A stretch of 64,000 bases of DNA, from NCBI GenBank assembly GCA_963839645.1, contig CAWIVZ010000008.1, positions 1-64,000 on the forward strand, written 5' to 3'. Every line of letters begins with the position of its first letter. The stretch's first letter is position 1. A program made the translations under genes and the position numbers. This stretch comes from PALSA-911 sp963839645. Lineage in GTDB: Bacteria; Pseudomonadota; Alphaproteobacteria; Acetobacterales; Acetobacteraceae. Below are positions 62,542 through 64,000 of the stretch, piece by piece. The notes beneath the pieces are model-generated. The model was given only the letters and a program-made list of their open reading frames with translations. It searched no databases and had not been told where the DNA came from.

Positions 62542-63915
62542 TCACAGCACAACCCGCGCAAAGATCTCGTTGCACCGCTTGAACGCCTTATCGATCGCGG
62601 CAGCCGGCGTCATGCCGTTCTTGATGACATCGGCGTGGGCCTGGCCCCATAGCTGCTCGGCGTTCGCCTGGCCCCAGGCGGGTGAGAAACCCTCATAGAC
62701 AGGGACGGTCGGGTTGAGCACGGCTTCCGTGACATAGGGCTTCAGGCACGGCATATCGGGTGCGAGCCACCACGGATCGTCCTTGACGATCTGCGGGATC
62801 GCCGGCACCCAGCGGCCAAGGCCGCCCTTCAGGTTCTCGTTCATTACCTGGGGCTGCATGAAGAATTTCATGAAGTCCTTGGCGACCTCGACGCCTTTCG
62901 CACCCTTGGGAATGAAACCGCCGCCGGCATTGACCTGGGTTTTCATCGGCGTGCCATCATTCTTCAGCGCCGGCGCCAGGGTGACCATGTCGTGATAGAA
63001 TGCCTGCTTGTCCTTGATCATCGCCAGTTCGGTGGACAGCGTGCCATCGAAATCCATCATGAACAATTTCTCGTGGTAGCCGTTGTTGTCGTCGGCGTCG
63101 TTCCAGCTCAACGCCTCCGGCGGCACCACGCCCTCCTTGTAGAGGTTGGTCATGAACTCGACCGACTTGATCGCCGCCTCGCGAATCTTCGGATCATCGG
63201 TGTGCAACGCGCCGTCCGGCGTGATGATCCCCTCCCCGCCATTGGCGATCAGGAAATGCGTGAACACGGCGTTGCCGTCGTTCGGTCCGACTGTGGTGAT
63301 CTGAAGGCCGCAGGCGTAGATCTTGCGCATTCCCTTGGCACGCAGCGGCGCCTGCGCCTGCTTGAGATAGGTCCAGACCCCGTCCCACTTCTGCGGGATT
63401 TCCGATATCTTCAGCCCGGCCTTCTCGACCAGGTCGCCCCAGATATGGAATGGCGTGGCGCCCTGCTTGATCGGGCACAGGTAATAGCTGCGCTGCTTCG
63501 TCGCCTTGTTATAGAAAGTCGAGCAAAGCTTTGCCGTTTCCGACAGCTGGGCCTCGTACGGCTTCACCACGTCAGACACGTCGACGAGCTTGTCATCCCA
63601 GGCGTTCTGAGGAATGATCGTCGATGGCGCGTCCATGAATATCAGGTCCGGCACGTCGCCGCTGGTAAGCGCAGATATCGTCTTTTGGTTCTGCGCCATG
63701 AACGGCATGATGCTGTAGTTGAGCGTGTTGCCGCTCGCCTTCATATAGGCTTCGGCGGTGTGTTTGAATGCCGCGTCCTCCGCGGGAATGAATCCCTGGT
63801 TCATCCAGAGTGTTGCGGTTTTTGCCGCCGCGTTGGCGATATAAGGGCGTGCCAGCATGGTCGTTGCCAGACCCACGGATCCAGCAAACATCGAACGTCG
63901 GCCCATGCGCAACAT
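62542..63915 (-). CDS. Sugar ABC transporter substrate-binding protein
   Basis: 457 residues, ATG at 63915 preceded by AAGGAGC. Signal peptide: MLRMGRRSMFAGSVGLATTM followed by LARPYIANAA, with a twin Arg (RR) suggesting Tat export. The mature protein is a family 1 extracellular solute-binding protein (ATLWMNQGFIPAEDAAFKHT, GDVPDLIFMDAPSTIIPQNA, NAGGGFIPKGAKGVEVAKDF). It catches a sugar or polyol in the periplasm. It is the only binding protein for two permease pairs, and no ATPase gene is in the window. Confidence 0.88.
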   Translation of the reverse strand: MLRMGRRSMFAGSVGLATTMLARPYIANAAAKTATLWMNQGFIPAEDAAFKHTAEAYMKASGNTLNYSIMPFMAQNQKTISALTSGDVPDLIFMDAPSTIIPQNAWDDKLVDVSDVVKPYEAQLSETAKLCSTFYNKATKQRSYYLCPIKQGATPFHIWGDLVEKAGLKISEIPQKWDGVWTYLKQAQAPLRAKGMRKIYACGLQITTVGPNDGNAVFTHFLIANGGEGIITPDGALHTDDPKIREAAIKSVEFMTNLYKEGVVPPEALSWNDADDNNGYHEKLFMMDFDGTLSTELAMIKDKQAFYHDMVTLAPALKNDGTPMKTQVNAGGGFIPKGAKGVEVAKDFMKFFMQPQVMNENLKGGLGRWVPAIPQIVKDDPWWLAPDMPCLKPYVTEAVLNPTVPVYEGFSPAWGQANAEQLWGQAHADVIKNGMTPAAAIDKAFKRCNEIFARVVL

Positions 63916-64000
63916 GGCCGTGCTCCTTCCCTGCAGACCAGCATTTTATTTGCCGGCTCTTGTTGACGACTTTCGTGAGACGCCTTGGTTATTGTCGGTA

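Overview
The window is about 64 kb of GC-rich (roughly two-thirds G+C) chromosomal DNA. It most likely comes from an alphaproteobacterium, and Acetobacteraceae or a related Rhodospirillales lineage fits best. The clues are a NadQ-type NAD regulator beside nadA-nadC, a GTTC-N7-GTTC (alphaproteobacterial) LexA box in front of uvrA, divergent ssb/uvrA, UvrA with the CxxS first zinc knuckle that I recall from alphaproteobacteria, Fe-type SodB, and many flavin, SDR and ABC-transport genes. This lineage call is inference. I see no rRNA, tRNA, CRISPR array, prophage or intact insertion sequence.

Layout. 0-2.6 kb: the signal-peptide end of a truncated gene with a palindromic upstream site, then an alpha/beta hydrolase and an LLM flavin oxidoreductase. 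2.7-14.1 kb: an exopolysaccharide locus. One arm (minus strand) holds a Wzc-like tyrosine autokinase, a polytopic membrane protein, a flippase fused in frame to an outer-membrane beta-barrel, and a WecG/TagA transferase. The other arm (plus strand) holds a Wza-like export lipoprotein, a MepA-like murein endopeptidase and a two-domain glycosyltransferase. A repeat-bearing PEP-CTERM protein lies among them. Between 7.0 and 12.4 kb five genes carry about eight or nine frame breaks. 14.1-24.6 kb: redox enzymes, aldose epimerase, DedA protein, acyltransferase, and a gluconate set (6-phosphogluconate dehydrogenase, gluconokinase, SDR, SMP-30 lactonase). 24.6-35.8 kb: a transposase scrap, GST, HAD, two MFS transporters, an agmatinase-family enzyme, a hybrid sensor kinase next to a heme-oxygenase-like diiron protein, and an amino-acid-type binding protein. 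35.8-43.2 kb: ssb, uvrA, a squalene/phytoene synthase-family gene, sodB, yajC, a DUF815 ATPase. 43.2-46.3 kb: nadQ-nadA-nadC with two operator-like palindromes. 46.3-58.9 kb: CoA transferase, a PEP-CTERM/EPS-type sugar transferase, CbpA/CbpM-like chaperone pair, nuclease-fold protein, cardiolipin synthase, lactonase, dehydrogenase, two more LLM oxidoreductases, tartrate-type dehydrogenase. 58.9-63.9 kb: a sugar ABC transporter with one binding protein and a tandem duplication of its permease pair, with no ATPase in view.

How the parts fit. The EPS locus has most of a Wzx/Wzy-type route (phosphotransferase 35 kb away, transferases, flippase, co-polymerase/kinase, export lipoprotein, barrel). 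The gnd-gntK-SDR-SMP-30 genes form a short path from gluconolactone or gluconate into the pentose-phosphate pathway. NadQ with its two putative sites would control quinolinate-dependent NAD synthesis. Several convergent gene pairs are separated by related GC-rich hairpins, the largest being a 219-bp compound inverted repeat after sodB. Single-base frame breaks also hit uvrA, the dnaJ-like gene and one permease. Their neat repair by removing one base suggests that some are sequence errors, so pseudogene labels here mean only that the frame is interrupted as given.
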